Positions 1 to 13,200 of a stretch of 64,000 nucleotides of DNA are shown one piece after another. Below the pieces are notes generated by a model. The model was given only the letters and a program-made list of their open reading frames with translations, was not told where the DNA came from and searched no databases. Position 1 is the stretch's first letter. Every line of letters starts with the position of its first letter. Made by a program: the position numbers and the translations under genes. The stretch is from Eopsaltria australis (lineage: Eukaryota; Chordata; Aves; Passeriformes; Petroicidae): the NCBI GenBank assembly GCA_034509425.1, contig JAVTVJ010000118.1:1736001-1800000 (forward strand), given 5' to 3'.

Positions 1-1068
1 AAATTACAGTAATATTTTAGAAAGATATAATTTTCTCTGAAATGAAAATTTGAAAATATACATTAGATATAATATACATTAGATATATCTACTCCAAGAA
101 GTCTTGGAATTACCTTTTCTAGCTCTTTAGGGAAGAGTGGAGAGTGACACATCATGCAGTACAGCTGCAGTGTGTAAGTCAATAAGATCATGCAGCCATG
201 GAGAAGCAAACAGCTTTCTTAAGTGCATCAGACTAATGTAAGATGTATGAAATAATCACGCTTCACTAGACTACACTGCTAAGAGCTTAGACACAGTCTG
301 TGTCCAGTTTTAGGCTTGACTCTGGAGAAGGACTGTTGGGCAGCTGGAGGGTCTCCAGAGGCAGCTCCAAGAGTGAACAGAGGTCTGGGAACACCAATTT
401 TTAAAGGGAAATGGAGTGCATTGTGGTTATTAGACTGAAGAAGAAAACATTCAGAAGCATGATAACAGTCTTGTGGTACATGAAAATCTTCTCCATAGAT
501 AAAAGAAAGAATCAGTTCCTTGTGATCCACGAACATCTTGGACCAGTATTGAGTTTATGATGCAGCTGAGGAGAATAAACAAGGCAGTGAGAAAGCTTTC
601 TTGTAGCAAGGATAGAGAAGTAGTGAAACAGACTACTATGTGATGCTATGGAAATTCTGTTAATTTTGTCTTGAAATTTTTTTGTATGTATTTAAGGATA
701 AATTGGGTGAAAAACTGAACAACAGGTGTAGCTGATTCTGCTTGCGATCAAAGGGATCTTCCAGTTGTACTTGGCAAGTGTTTTCTGTAAAGTCAGTTTT
801 AGTTTACAGCTTTCATATCCTTCAGTTTTTTTAATGAAATAAAGACATCATTTTGATTTTTTTTAAAAACAAATTGTAATGTTAGCAGAGATGGGTTAGC
901 TAGGAACACTTCTGAAATTTCCATGCTTATTCCTCCCTTTTGACCTTCTCTCTGATGAACAATCTTTTTTTTTTTTTAATTATTTTTTATACAGCTTCAT
1001 CTACAAATGCTTTAATCATCTACTGTAAATTACTCATATATATTTTTGTCTGTGTGTTCCTACTGCAG
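1..1068 (+). other. ANOS1: ANOS1 intron 4 (3' part)
   Basis: AT-rich intronic sequence leads to the exon 5 acceptor (tactgcag ending at 1068). It holds a T-rich tract at about 966-990. I see no exon, mobile element or RNA gene in it. The short open frame at 279-536 on the minus strand has no recognisable content. Confidence 0.8.
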
Positions 1069-1253
1069 GTGTTCCACTGAAACCCCGGAAAGAATTGAAA
1101 TTCATAGAACATCAGTCGGGAGACCTGGAGGTGAAGTGGTCTTCAAAATTCAATATTTCCATTGAGCCTGTGATCTACGTTGTTCAGAGGAGGTGGAATC
1201 AAGGAATCCATCCAAGTGAGGATGATGCTACGAACTGGCAAACTGTGGCACAG
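1069..1253 (+). CDS. ANOS1: ANOS1 exon 5: first half of FnIII-1
   Basis: 185 bp: two bases complete a Gly codon begun in exon 4, then 61 codons from [11 protein letters not shown] to NWQTVAQ. The sequence is very close to human anosmin-1 just after the WAP domain. It includes the segment [19 protein letters not shown], with an N-glycosylation sequon (NIS) and the Trp/Tyr pattern of FnIII B and C strands. The acceptor is tgcag at 1064-1068 and the donor gtcagt at 1254-1259. The upstream intron is phase 1 and the downstream intron phase 0. The domain is completed by exon 6. Confidence 0.97.
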
Positions 1254-4200
1254 GTCAGTTCTTTGTAAGCAATATGGATCCAGTCTCAGGAAGTCACAAA
1301 TCTCTTGAAAAATGCATAATTAGAAACCAAAATCCATTCAAGAAAGTGCGTAAGAGCCATAGTCCTTTTGAATTTAGTAGGACTCATTGCACAGTGTCCA
1401 AGGCATGGTGTGGATCTTACCAAAAGTTAAGGAATACAGCTGGTGAAAAGGCTATTTATATTTAAAAAAAAAAAAAAAAGAGTGAAAGAAAAGACTAAAC
1501 CCTTTATTCTTTGTAAAGTTGTTTTATTTCAGGTGTCTATTCAGAATTTCAGGTGTCCAATTCAGAAAAGGCTATGATGTCATGCTCTTATCACTCAGTG
1601 CAATCCAGATTGAAAATGTAAGATTCATGAGCAAATGTTTCTTAATGAGAAGCAGCCAGCAGAGCATAAATTTTCACTTAGTTCCTTACCAGTTTCAATC
1701 TGTTTTTTACCATGCTGACAGTCCACCTGGATGGCAGAGTTCCAATCGTTTATCTTACCCTCATCCCTGCTGACAAGAAAAGTAAAATGCTGATTTTGAA
1801 GAGATCTGCAAAATATCATTATAGCTAGGAAAAAAAAAAGAAAGAATAAGTAAAACCATCCACAAAATAGAGTATGGGATTTAAATTCGGTGACAATTTG
1901 TGTTCATTCTCAATTCAGATTGTGTAGGAAAATGCTGTCTTACAATAACATCAAGCTCATGTGACTGAACACTTAGAAGTGAATTTCTTTGCTTCAGTGT
2001 GGTGCTAGAGGGAGCTGTCACTGTGTTGGAGTCTTGCTCAGAAAAAGCCCCCTGCAGCAGACCCTGACAGGAAACCTTGCTTGTGCAAGCCCAAGGGAGC
2101 ACCTCCAAAACTGATCAAGTTGCAGTGACTTACTACCTCTTGGTAGAGGTACAGGTCTTGAATCTGCATTGTCCATGCCAGGGAACAACCTCCTGCCTTT
2201 GTTGCAAGGAAAATGAAAAGTAGCAAAAATGTGCCAGATCTGAATTATTCCTCACTGTTGCCATACCCAGTGTATGTGCTAGACTGTGGAAGCTCAGCTG
2301 TTGTGGCGAGTGAGTCCAGGCTGCAAAGGGAGCACAGTGCTGTGCTATTTCTCATCCCAGGAGCAGACCTCATGCACATTTCTGGAAACATGCACTGTAT
2401 ATGTTCCACAGTAGCTGAACATACATGAACCCCTGCCTTGCAGTGGCTCTGCAGGAGAGTGTTTCAGAAATGTGCTCCTGTGCAAAGGCAATAAGAACCC
2501 TACAGCTGCCTTTCCTTGGGGTCTGGTGAGTGTGGGCAGAAGGGGCTGAGTTAATCACTGTGGCAGGAGAAGCCTCCTCCAAGTGACATCTTTCTGACAA
2601 TTTCACTGTCCCTTCTGCATTACAAGAGACATGAATTTGATTGTGTGATGGACCCCACTGGGGATGTCAGTTCAAAGCACACTTCAGGATGCCTGACTGG
2701 CTTTGTGAACTGTGTATACCTTATGGGACATGCAGGCTGGGCACCCTTGAGGGGTGCTAGTAATCAGAATTTCTGTCTCTACAGAGTAGTGTTCCTCCAT
2801 GGTGTTTGTAGTTTTAGACATCCCACCAGGCAATCAAATTTGTTTGGCTGAATGCAATATAATTTATTTTGCAATATCAGCAACAATGATGGATATCGAG
2901 TTTGACTAAAGTGACTGTGTGAACAGCCTCCAGGCTTTTCTTGTCTGTATAAATGAGATTTTTTTTCTTGTATGATTCCAAAACATTGAGGTATGAGACC
3001 TTAATTGTAGGCAAAGGCTGTGAAGAGCTCAGCCATTCAGCTGAGAACTCCTAGAACATCTCTGTCCAGGGGAGATGATTCTGGCTCTTGCTTTACTCTG
3101 CAACTTAAGGTAGAGACCATGTAAAAAGTTAATCCCACCTTTTCCTTACATTGAGTTCTAACTTTCTTTTAATCAACAGAATAGCTGAGCTGATGCCAGT
3201 GACAAACAAGATTCCTTAGCTGAGGAATTTGGGATAAAGTCTATCCAGATTGTGCTTGCCTTGTAACAAAGTCCAGCAAATGTGTTTTTAGAAGCCCACA
3301 AGACTGTGACTAGTTATTTACTATTAAATATTGGTCCTAACCCTGTTTTCAGTTGTAGCAGTAGCCTGAATATATCCTTGGGTTTTTGCTGTTAATAGCA
3401 ATAGTTTCTATTCAATTCACGGTTGTATCTTATTTGTAAGTTCTTGAGTATGTGGACCTGGCTGTTTGAAAAAAATGACATTTGAGTGCTCCATAAAATG
3501 AAAATAATCACATAAGTTGATTCAGGTAGGCTCTTTCTTCCCTGGGGCAAAGCTTGGTTCGATAATTCACTGTACAGGTAACATAAAAGTTGAAGAAGGA
3601 AAGGAGATGAGGCAGACAATGTCAGGACTGTTACCCCTGCTTAAGTTGAGAAGGTAAATACAGTGGTCTGAATGGAGAGGGACTCTGAGGAGCAGCAGTA
3701 TGTGATGGGCTCAGAGTCTACAAAACTTAGCAGTCTGAGAGCAGTCAATAATATGGTTTTGAGAGGCTCTCTTTTTCTTGCATGCACGCACAAATGAGAT
3801 ACCTGTTTTCCTAAATTTTGTTTGTCACCAAATGAAGAGACTAAGTGCAGGATAACACCTACAAATTTTATTTATCAGGGCTCTAAAAATGCCATTGCTG
3901 AAGAGCTGAAGCAAAATCCTCAGTTTCTGGCTGAGTTATGCCAACAGCTGCTGGTTTCTTACACAGGTTTGAGAGGGAGCAAAAAGCAGAAATTATGTTG
4001 TGCCTTTTTTTGGGAACTATTTGGTATCATTACAAGTAATGTTGAATCCTATACAGAGAAGGTGGCTTATTGAAGTTGAATAAAACAGAGCTTGTAAAAT
4101 TAAATTGATGTAACTACATTTTTAATGAGCTTGCACGTTTGGTCAGTAATGGCAATCAGTAATGATTGTAAAATATATTTAGATATATTCATGACATCTG

Positions 4201-7200
4201 GTTCAGGTTCGTGCATTAATTTGATTAAAGAATTAAATCAAAATGTGGTAAACATGACATCCTAAAGTAAATTGAAAACTGGGTAATTCAGAGGTAATAG
4301 TAAAATTTCCAAGTGGATGTGTTTTTGATGAGTTCTACAAAAATGCTGCATCTTCTGCACTTGGAAGTAATTCAGTGGTTACCAGGAGGCTGTGTTGAGT
4401 TCTGGTGTTTGTACCTTAGGAAGAAAAAGAAAGAATTCAAAAGATAGTGCTTCAAAAGTTTAATGGGATAAAAAAATGGAGGAAAGCATTGCTCAGAATT
4501 AGAATGTGTAAAGCACTTACTGAAAGGGTTCAGAGTGTATCTATGCTTATGCCATATTTCAGTGGTTCTCCTCACAGAATTTGGAAATTGAACTCATGGC
4601 ACTGACAATCTCAGTAGGTGTTGTTGGAGAAAAGGTCAGCTCCTATGACCTGAAAAAAGTCTTCAGGGAAGAGTTAAGGCTCTAAGTGTCTTTTTGACGT
4701 AAGTGCCAAAGATGTGAAATAGGCTTACATTCATTATCTGAGAGTTTTGTGTTTCCTGTGAACTTGAAAAGGTGGGTTCCCACAGCACTGTTTTTCATTA
4801 AGGTATTTTGGACCCCTAATTTTCTGAGAATTGAGAATTGGAGAAATCAGTCCTGTGACCTGGGGCAACGAGTTCCCTGAAACATCAACACCTGAACAGT
4901 TAGACCCTAAACACTGGTGAAGGTTGTGATAACTGCAAAACTAATTTTGTGAATTTAACACTTCTCCGGTTTTCTAAAGGCTACTTTTTCCAGAAGAGAC
5001 CTGCAATGCACTGTAAAATTGGATGGTTCTGTAATTTTGTTCACAGCTGTAAATGCTTTGCAGTGCAGAGTGGTGGCTGGAGTTAGGTGAGGTGGTTGCA
5101 TGCAGCCTGTGATGTCGGTGTGTACTCAGCCAGACTGAGTGGTGTTGCACAGCAGATGACAGATAACCAGAGCAACCCATGTAAGTGTCACGTTTTTCCC
5201 ACCAGACCACGGACGAGCGCGTTTGGCTGCCGGACATCCGAGCGAGCAGGTGGTACCAGTTCCGCGTGGCGGCTGTGAACGTGCACGGCACCAGGGGCTT
5301 CACGGCACCCAGCAAGCACTTCCGCTCCTCGAGAGGTGAGTTTTCCCCCACCTTGTCTGGTACTCACCTTCCACTCACTCACCTGGAGCGCAGCCTGATC
5401 TGCCTGCTTTTGTGGTGGAAGGTTTTTAACAGGTGGGTTTTTGAGTAGTTTTGCCCCTGTCTTTAGAAGTGGTGTAAGATTTGTTTGAAGTCACCAAACG
5501 AATTAAAAGTTGAAGTGTCGTTATTCTTTTATCAGTAAGGGTCTCCATGAATAAAACTCCTTTGAAATGTTTTTCACATGATTGGTATCAAACTACATGA
5601 CCCTGACCATGAAATATGAAAGAACTTGGGTTTCAGTGTGTTAATCCGAGAGGTTTGTATTTTTTTCTTTTTAGTTATGAGAAATAAGTTATTGTCATAT
5701 GTTTATTAGAGTATTGGAATATTTTGTTGCCTGTATCTAAATAATTGCATCAGCATTGTTTTGCTGGAACTTTGGACCCTCGTAATATAACTTCCCCCTT
5801 GCTAGCACTGATTTTAAGTGCTTAAGAATAAAAAGGGCATAAATGCAAAGTGGCATGTTTCTGTTCATTAGAAAAGCATGCCTGATGATCCACAAAATAT
5901 TGTAGGAATTTTTGTTGGTAGTTCTGGTTTTGCAGCCGTTTGGCTAATAAAATAACTTTGAAAACTGTTTCTGTACCAGTAAATGGTACTTGGGGAATGG
6001 AGGAGATAGAAAGGGTTCTCCCATCCTGTGAAGTTCTGGGCATTCTCCCTGGTGTGCTTTTGACCAACATAAACATTTTCCCAGATGACTCTTAGGCATA
6101 GTATAGGATTAGCACAGACCAGAAACTATTCCCATTAGACAGATGGTTTGGATGTGGTCACCCTTTCTTAAAGGCAGTCGATAATGTGGGCATACCCAGA
6201 CCATGCTAGTAGACTTGTTGCCAAAGAATGAAATCCAGCACTCTTCACTCTACTAATAGAAGTGGTTTCTAATAGAAAGACTTGTTGTTTTAGTAGTGAC
6301 AGAATCTTTACACTGTTGTAACTTTGCATACTCTGAAGAATGTGTTTCCTCATCTTTCTGCAGACAGAATTATCTTGCAGTACAGGCAGTTGCCATCTTT
6401 GGGTTCCTATGCTGGCTTTTAGCCATAGTCAGTCCTAGAAAAAGGTCTTTTTGGAGGTGCATTTATAGAGGCATGCAAGTACTTTTGCTGGTATCAAAGG
6501 TTTAATTCCTTACTGAATAACTATATATTAGCCTTAATAATTTTTTTGGTGCTCTAGCCATATTTGTGGTAGGAAGGTTGGCTGGCATAGCTATCCCATT
6601 ACTTCTGTGACCACAAAGCTTTTCATGTATAAAAGAAGTATTATTTTAGGAATTTGTGATTCTTAAGTAGCATACCATTTCAGTAACATAAAAGAATAGA
6701 GTTCCTTCGAGCTATGTTGAGCTTGCTGTAAGGACTCTTCAGGAACAGTACCTTTCTCTTTACTTCATGAAGAGCATTCGGTTTGTTGCTAAATCTGGCA
6801 CCAACTTTCTTTTAAACTGAGATCATTGACAGTTGTTTTACTGAGTTTGTAAATATTTTCCAACTATTCTGCTTGAAACCACTATTACTACAATTACAGA
6901 AAGGTATATCATGGTAGCACTGAGGTTTTGGCTTGAACATGACATTTTCAGGCAGAATTTGTATTACTTTCCAAAAAATTGGTCCCCTACTGAGTGTGCT
7001 AGCCATGATCAATATACCATCCTTGGTAATGAATATAAGAATATCCATGGTAAGTCATCCTGAAAGTCTCTTTAGCCCAGAATCTGACTCCAGTCAGAGG
7101 TAGACTTTTGGATAACAGTGTAAAAGCAGGATAAGCACATAGGGGTATTTCTTCAGAATAGTCTCCCAGCTGGCAGTAATTTGTGTTTCAGGAACTTGTG

Positions 7201-10200
7201 GTTTTGAAATCATTAGATGAGTACCAGAGTCCTCTTGTGATCTCTGCAGCTACCCCTGAAGCACTTGCTCTCCTTGAGAACTGCTCATGGCTGTCTAGTG
7301 GAGGTGGAGAGCACTTCTAGGACTTCCAAGGGCAGTGGAAGTCAGTAGTACCTCTGCATGCTCTTACCTAATAAACCAAAATTTTGATAATAGCAGAAAG
7401 TGTGTAGTCAGCATTCTTCAAAAGGCTTCTGTAACTCTCAAAATAACTATTTTCAAATCTGAGCTCCAGCCCTTGGCAGAGGATTGTGAATTGACAGACA
7501 AGCAGCAGGGAGTTCAGTTAGCTATCAGCTTCATAGCCCAAATCAGCCTAGGCTGGCAGCTCATTTGGCCATTCTGGGGGCTGTGGAACTGTCAGGGGTT
7601 GTTATAAAGATGTCAGGTTTGCCAGATGAAATGTATGGTCACTCTAGGTGACTCACATGAAGATGCTGCTAGGTGCTGACTGCTGGAAATGATACTGAGA
7701 TGCTTTGTTTGGGATCTTTTACCCTCCATGTCCCCAGGTAGGCAGAGTGGTAACAGTTATATTGTCACACTAACATTTAATTACTACTTTGGAGCTCAGT
7801 GGGAAGTGACAGCCCCTGACTGGTAGAGAGGCAAGAAACTGCTGCTCAGATGTGCCTAGTTTTTTGAGTGCCAGCATGTACTGGCCCCTGCTGAGCTCCT
7901 ACAGGCACATTTAACCTCCAGTTTGGAAAAGAAAAGTGGATTTTGGCACATCACCTTTGGAAGTTTGCTGCCTGTCTGTGCTATGTTTGTATTAAGCGTG
8001 GACAGAAATTCACATCAGTATTTCACTTCACCCTGTTGTGCCAAGACCAAGAGAAGATTATTATCTTGGTCAGACTTAGAAGAAGGTTTCTTCAAAAATA
8101 AACCTTTTGATCAGGAAACATGACAGTAATTCCTAAGACAGTTTCTCACACAAGATACTGAACTTTTACCAATTGCTCATAAGTAATAATGAATAGAAAA
8201 TTATTTGGATTTGTTCTTTTCTTTAAAGGAGGACAAATATGATATTTAATCTGAATCTAGAGAGAAGTATGGCACCACAAAGTCTCTGTCACTAAATATT
8301 TTAAGATGTTAAGAGGAATATTCAAAAATGCACTGTAATTATTCAGAGAGAGAATTTTTGTCTGGTTACCACAATACTGTTTTATACTGTTTTGTGTTTT
8401 TGAAAATGCAAAAAACATGATCTCTAAGTAGACACAGCAAAATAAGGTTTTGTTAGGTCTTCTAGGTAATTGCCATTAACTTCTCTATCAGTAAATAAAG
8501 CTCCTCATTTTCTGAAGTAATTTAATTTCCCAGTCATGAAAAAGGCAAAAACAGGAAAACAAGAGTATTTCATCAGGCATTTCAACTTGCCGTTCTTCAT
8601 CTATTTGTGTTTTGAGGTCTAATCTACTGCAGCTTTTGATGCTCTTACACTGTAAACATTTGAGGTGAAGGTTTATTAGCTCTTCTACACTGCCTCGTGT
8701 TCATCTGTGGCATTAATTTGCAAATAGTAAATAAAGTGTCATGGCTTAGAACTTTTAAATACTCACAGCTTAGGAAGAGCTCTTCTTTTTTAATGCTGTT
8801 TGTTTACTTTTTATAAAGGAAACGAAGGGTTTGCATGTGCTTGTCTGACGTGACCCTTCACAGGTAATAAAGTGATGCTTTGTTTTACCAAAATGCATTC
8901 CCAAAATTACGAGAAGCACAGGTTGGACTATGTCTGTCTGTGGTGGAGTGGCTGGAAAATTAAGTGGATATTGCACCTAGAAAGTGGATTCTTTCATATA
9001 AGTGAAACTGTGCACACAGATTTTTACATTGATACTGTCAGCTAAAATTGATCAAAATTTTCTGGTATTTTGAGAGATTTTCTTTCTCTTTTCAGGGTTT
9101 TTAAATTTTGTGTGCTTTCCTTTTTATCTTTAATTGAGTGGCAACAACTTGAAATAACAGCAATAAATAAAGGTAACTGAATACCTGCCAGAACATTTTT
9201 GATCCATAAAAATGCAAATACTCTTCTATTCATATTTAGACTGGCTCTCTCCAAGCTGTTTCCTTTCTTCTGGAAGCAGGAGAGAACTGTTGCTACAATC
9301 CATAAATTAGTCTCCTTGAATGAAAACTACCTGTGTTTTTCTTCCAGGAAGCAGGCACTGGATAGCTTAACCTAACTGGCCAGAAGCTGCTTGGCACTAG
9401 TAATACAATTTTTAATTTATTGCATTTGGTTCAGAGTTCTTAGGCTATTTTTTTCCTAGCTGTTTATAATTTGTGATGAGAATGAACTCTCAGTAACAGA
9501 GACTTCAGTTAAATCTAGGACTCAGTGTTGGGCATTTCTGTGTGATGTATTATCTCTCTGGTCTGTAGGTACGTACTGTGCCATTTCCAGAGACAAGAAG
9601 ATCAACACAATGAGCCCAAACCATCTGAACCTTCCACCTCTGCTACAAGTTTTTATCTTCACCATGAAGGCAGTTGCTAGCATACACTGGATAGATTGTC
9701 GAGCAAAAGGAAGCAGACAACATTGTTTTCAAAGCACATAATGCTATGCTGGATGTGATTTCATGCATACATTACTGAGTGTTAGAAAAACCAGAAGAGA
9801 CACCCACTCATGGCAATAAAATATTTTGTGTAGCTCCTTTGAGACCAATGATTTTTTTATGCTGTTGCACAGCTGGTTTATGTGTGCCATTTCCATCAGG
9901 CAGAGCCAGTCCCCCTGCTTACACCGTGGAACTGTTTAATGGTTGGAAACTTGTCTGTAGAGCAAGTTCAGCAGAGTTTTAGAGTTGGAAGGCCTCATGT
10001 TTGAAAGATAGCAATGGGAAATCTATTTTAAGTCAGGAAAAAGACTCCATAAAAAAGGGATTAAATTATTGTCACACTTGCTCTCACTTTTACAGCTCAG
10101 GATGAGAATTCTGGTTCCAATGTCATTATTCCCCTCTCTGACACCTATTCCAAATCATTTACTGTTTTCGCTACAGTTGCCACATTGAAAGACAAAGTGG

Positions 10201-13200
10201 ATGCACTGCAGCAGTGTATGATGTGATTCATGTATATAGCTTGCTCATACTATTTTTTAAGGTTGCAAAAGTGTTTCCAGATCCTATTGATTGAAACAAT
10301 TTTGGAAAATACAAACTATTACTATGTTCACAAATATGAGTGTGGGAAGATGTGCATTTTGAAATGGTGATGATGTGAGGGTTTTCTTTCTTTCCTTTAT
10401 TTGCAGCAGGAAACCCTCCCTTTTGGGGACTGGAGACAGAATTTTGCTTGTGATGGCTGAGTAGCCAGCAAGACAGGATTTTAAGTCCTTTGGGTATACT
10501 CAAGCCAAACACAATCCAGACAAATGGAGTACTTACCCCATGTGCTGGAACAGCAGCTTCAGCCTTGACCTAATGAAGCTATCATTTCTAGCAGTGAGAA
10601 GCGATTTACTTGTCAGGCTGCTGAGACCAGAGTTTTTTTGGAGTTGAGGACAGCTGTCTGTGCCAAATTCTAGGATATATAAAATGATCTGTATTTTATC
10701 TGTGTTGTCATATAAACTGCAAAGAAAAAGCTGCAACTGGCATCGCTCTTTCTGCAAAGAATTTGATTTGACACTCGGATAAATTCATGTATATAAAGTT
10801 TCAGTACTTTACATTCGAAAAACTGGCAGCAGTTTCCATTCCAGTAATTTTACATCCATGTATCTGAATTATATGTTGGGCAGTCACTCAAAGGGATCAC
10901 AGGTATATGAACAATAACAGTAGAATGGCTGTTAGCTTTATAGTCAGCAGAACATCACTTCAGCTTTATAGTTAAGTTAACAAACACCTTATGTAGTCAG
11001 CTTTATGATTCAGTACCAGTTATTAGACCTTGAAGTATTTAAGCACAAGTTGTATAGTGCTTTTAATATCTACATGGACATAAGCATAACAGACCAACTT
11101 GTAGAAGCATTATTTTCCCATTCAATAATGCAGAAAAAACTGCAGAATGCAGAAATATTCTGCAGAAATATTCTGCAGAAATGCAGAATATTGTGTTATC
11201 TGGTAACTGGCTGGCATGCATTGTAGAGGTGCATGCTCATAAATATGTCACTTTTTTTTTTGTTTTTCTGGGTTCTTGCTTTTTTGAGAGGCCTAAGGGA
11301 TGTGGGGATTTGGAGTGTTTTCTTTGAAGGTGGGGTTTGGGTTGTTTGGTTTTTCTTCCTGTTAACAGAGATCACATTATCTTACTCTGCTATTCCTTCT
11401 CACTTTTTTCTGCTTTGATGGTGAAACTAAATCCTTTCAAATGAAGAAACAATTAATATTTTTGGGTTCTTGACTTACAAAATGATCATTCTGTCACTTG
11501 TTATGATGATGCATGTCATAGAAATACATCAAAATAGATTAATAAATTATATAGTAGTATTGAAATACTTAATATGGAATGGATCCTAATCTGAAATAAA
11601 ATGCTCACTGAGTGTCTTAGTATTTCAGATAATACACTCCAAATCCATGAAATATTTTACTGATGCATCCATATAAACAGACAGGATTTTTCTTTGGTTG
11701 ATTGTAGTAAGTTTGACTGTAATAAGTTTTGTTTATCTGTGATATTTTACATCTTTTTAGCTTATTATTTTCTTAAGCTGTCTACTAGTTTTAATAAAGG
11801 TTTTATAGAAAATGTGTCACTTTCAATGTCTCACCTTTTCATGTCTATTAGCTGCAGATCTCCTCCTTTCTGTCTTCTACCACCACCACCACTGTTCTTA
11901 TTCAAAGGTATTTTTGTGGATGACATTTGAGAGGCTTGCAAAAGACTTTGAAGAAAGAGGGCACTTGGGAAAATATCTGCTATTGCTGTATTATTTCACG
12001 TGTATATTCCTTCTAAGGGGACATTCTTTCTATCCTTAACTGTAATTACCCAATGATTTTTAATGCAATGTTTGTATTCTCACACAGTGAAGTAGAAACA
12101 CTAATAGATTTTCTTTCAAATGTGGATCAGCATTTTGTCTGCTGACAGGACTGTGTCTAGTGACCACAGAAGAAATGCTAATGATAAAGAAATGTTTTCA
12201 ATAAACTGTGCAATTATAAAAAGTGCAGGGTGATGTGCTGGTGCTGTAAAATTCAGAAGAAATGATCTATTGGTTTCTGTATGCACATAGTTCTTTCTCA
12301 CTGCTTTGTTTTGCTGTAATGGAGATACAAACATTTGAAAAGAAAGAATCTAAATTTGGTCATTTGCTTTTAGATCTACAAAATATTGGTGAAGAGAACT
12401 TCAAAATGTTTTTAATCATGTAATAATACACTTTGTCCACAAGAACTATTTAATTTAACTTTTAGATCTCTTGTAGAGGCAGAATGAAGACAAACATCTT
12501 TTATTGTTTGAATTTTTTTTCTTATATCTGACCATTTGGGAAGATATATTCTCTGAAACACTTTAATTTTATCCCATATGTTTTGTATACATAATACATG
12601 ATGCATTGTACTTCTGGGAGAAAACCTGAATAATTCACCTACAGTAATATGATCATGTTGCACTTCAGGTTATAAATGTTTTATTTCCCTAATATAATGT
12701 CATATAACATTTTAAATCAGTGGAGATGAATGCTTAATAAAGGTCTTAGATGTATGAATCGTACTTCTGTTTATATTGTACCTAAATTACATTTTGTACC
12801 TACTTATTAGATAGTAGAAGTAAATGAAAAATTGTATGGGAGAATAATACAAACCATTTAGCTAAAATTTTCTTTAATTCTGGAATAAATAGGTTTACAT
12901 ACTTTAAGGTGGAGTGGCTGGCAACTTCACAGGTAAGGAAATAAGTGTAACAGCAGTGCTTCTCCAAAGCCAGAAAAAATAAAAGCAACAGACTTGCTAG
13001 TGGATTAAAAAAAATACAAGTGAGAAGTGAGACATTCTTACTATTTGGAAATTATGTTAAATTTCCAGAATTCTTAGTATGCTTTGTAACTTTTGTGGCC
13101 AGAAGTTAGGTTGAATTATATGTGTGAGGAAACAGGGACATCCATTATTATTTAACTAAAGTGGAATGTGTGAGAAAACAGGAGCATCCATTGCTATTTC

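Noticed and set aside
4974..5351. 125-codon open frame on the minus strand (with 64-codon and + strand companions)
   Set aside because: It lies opposite exon 6 of ANOS1, whose high GC and lack of TA-rich codons opens all frames. The + strand translation matches anosmin-1, so the others are shadows.
11250..11370. G/T-rich strand-asymmetric patch as a G-quadruplex or special element
   Set aside because: The G runs are short and irregular. It looks like simple low-complexity drift.
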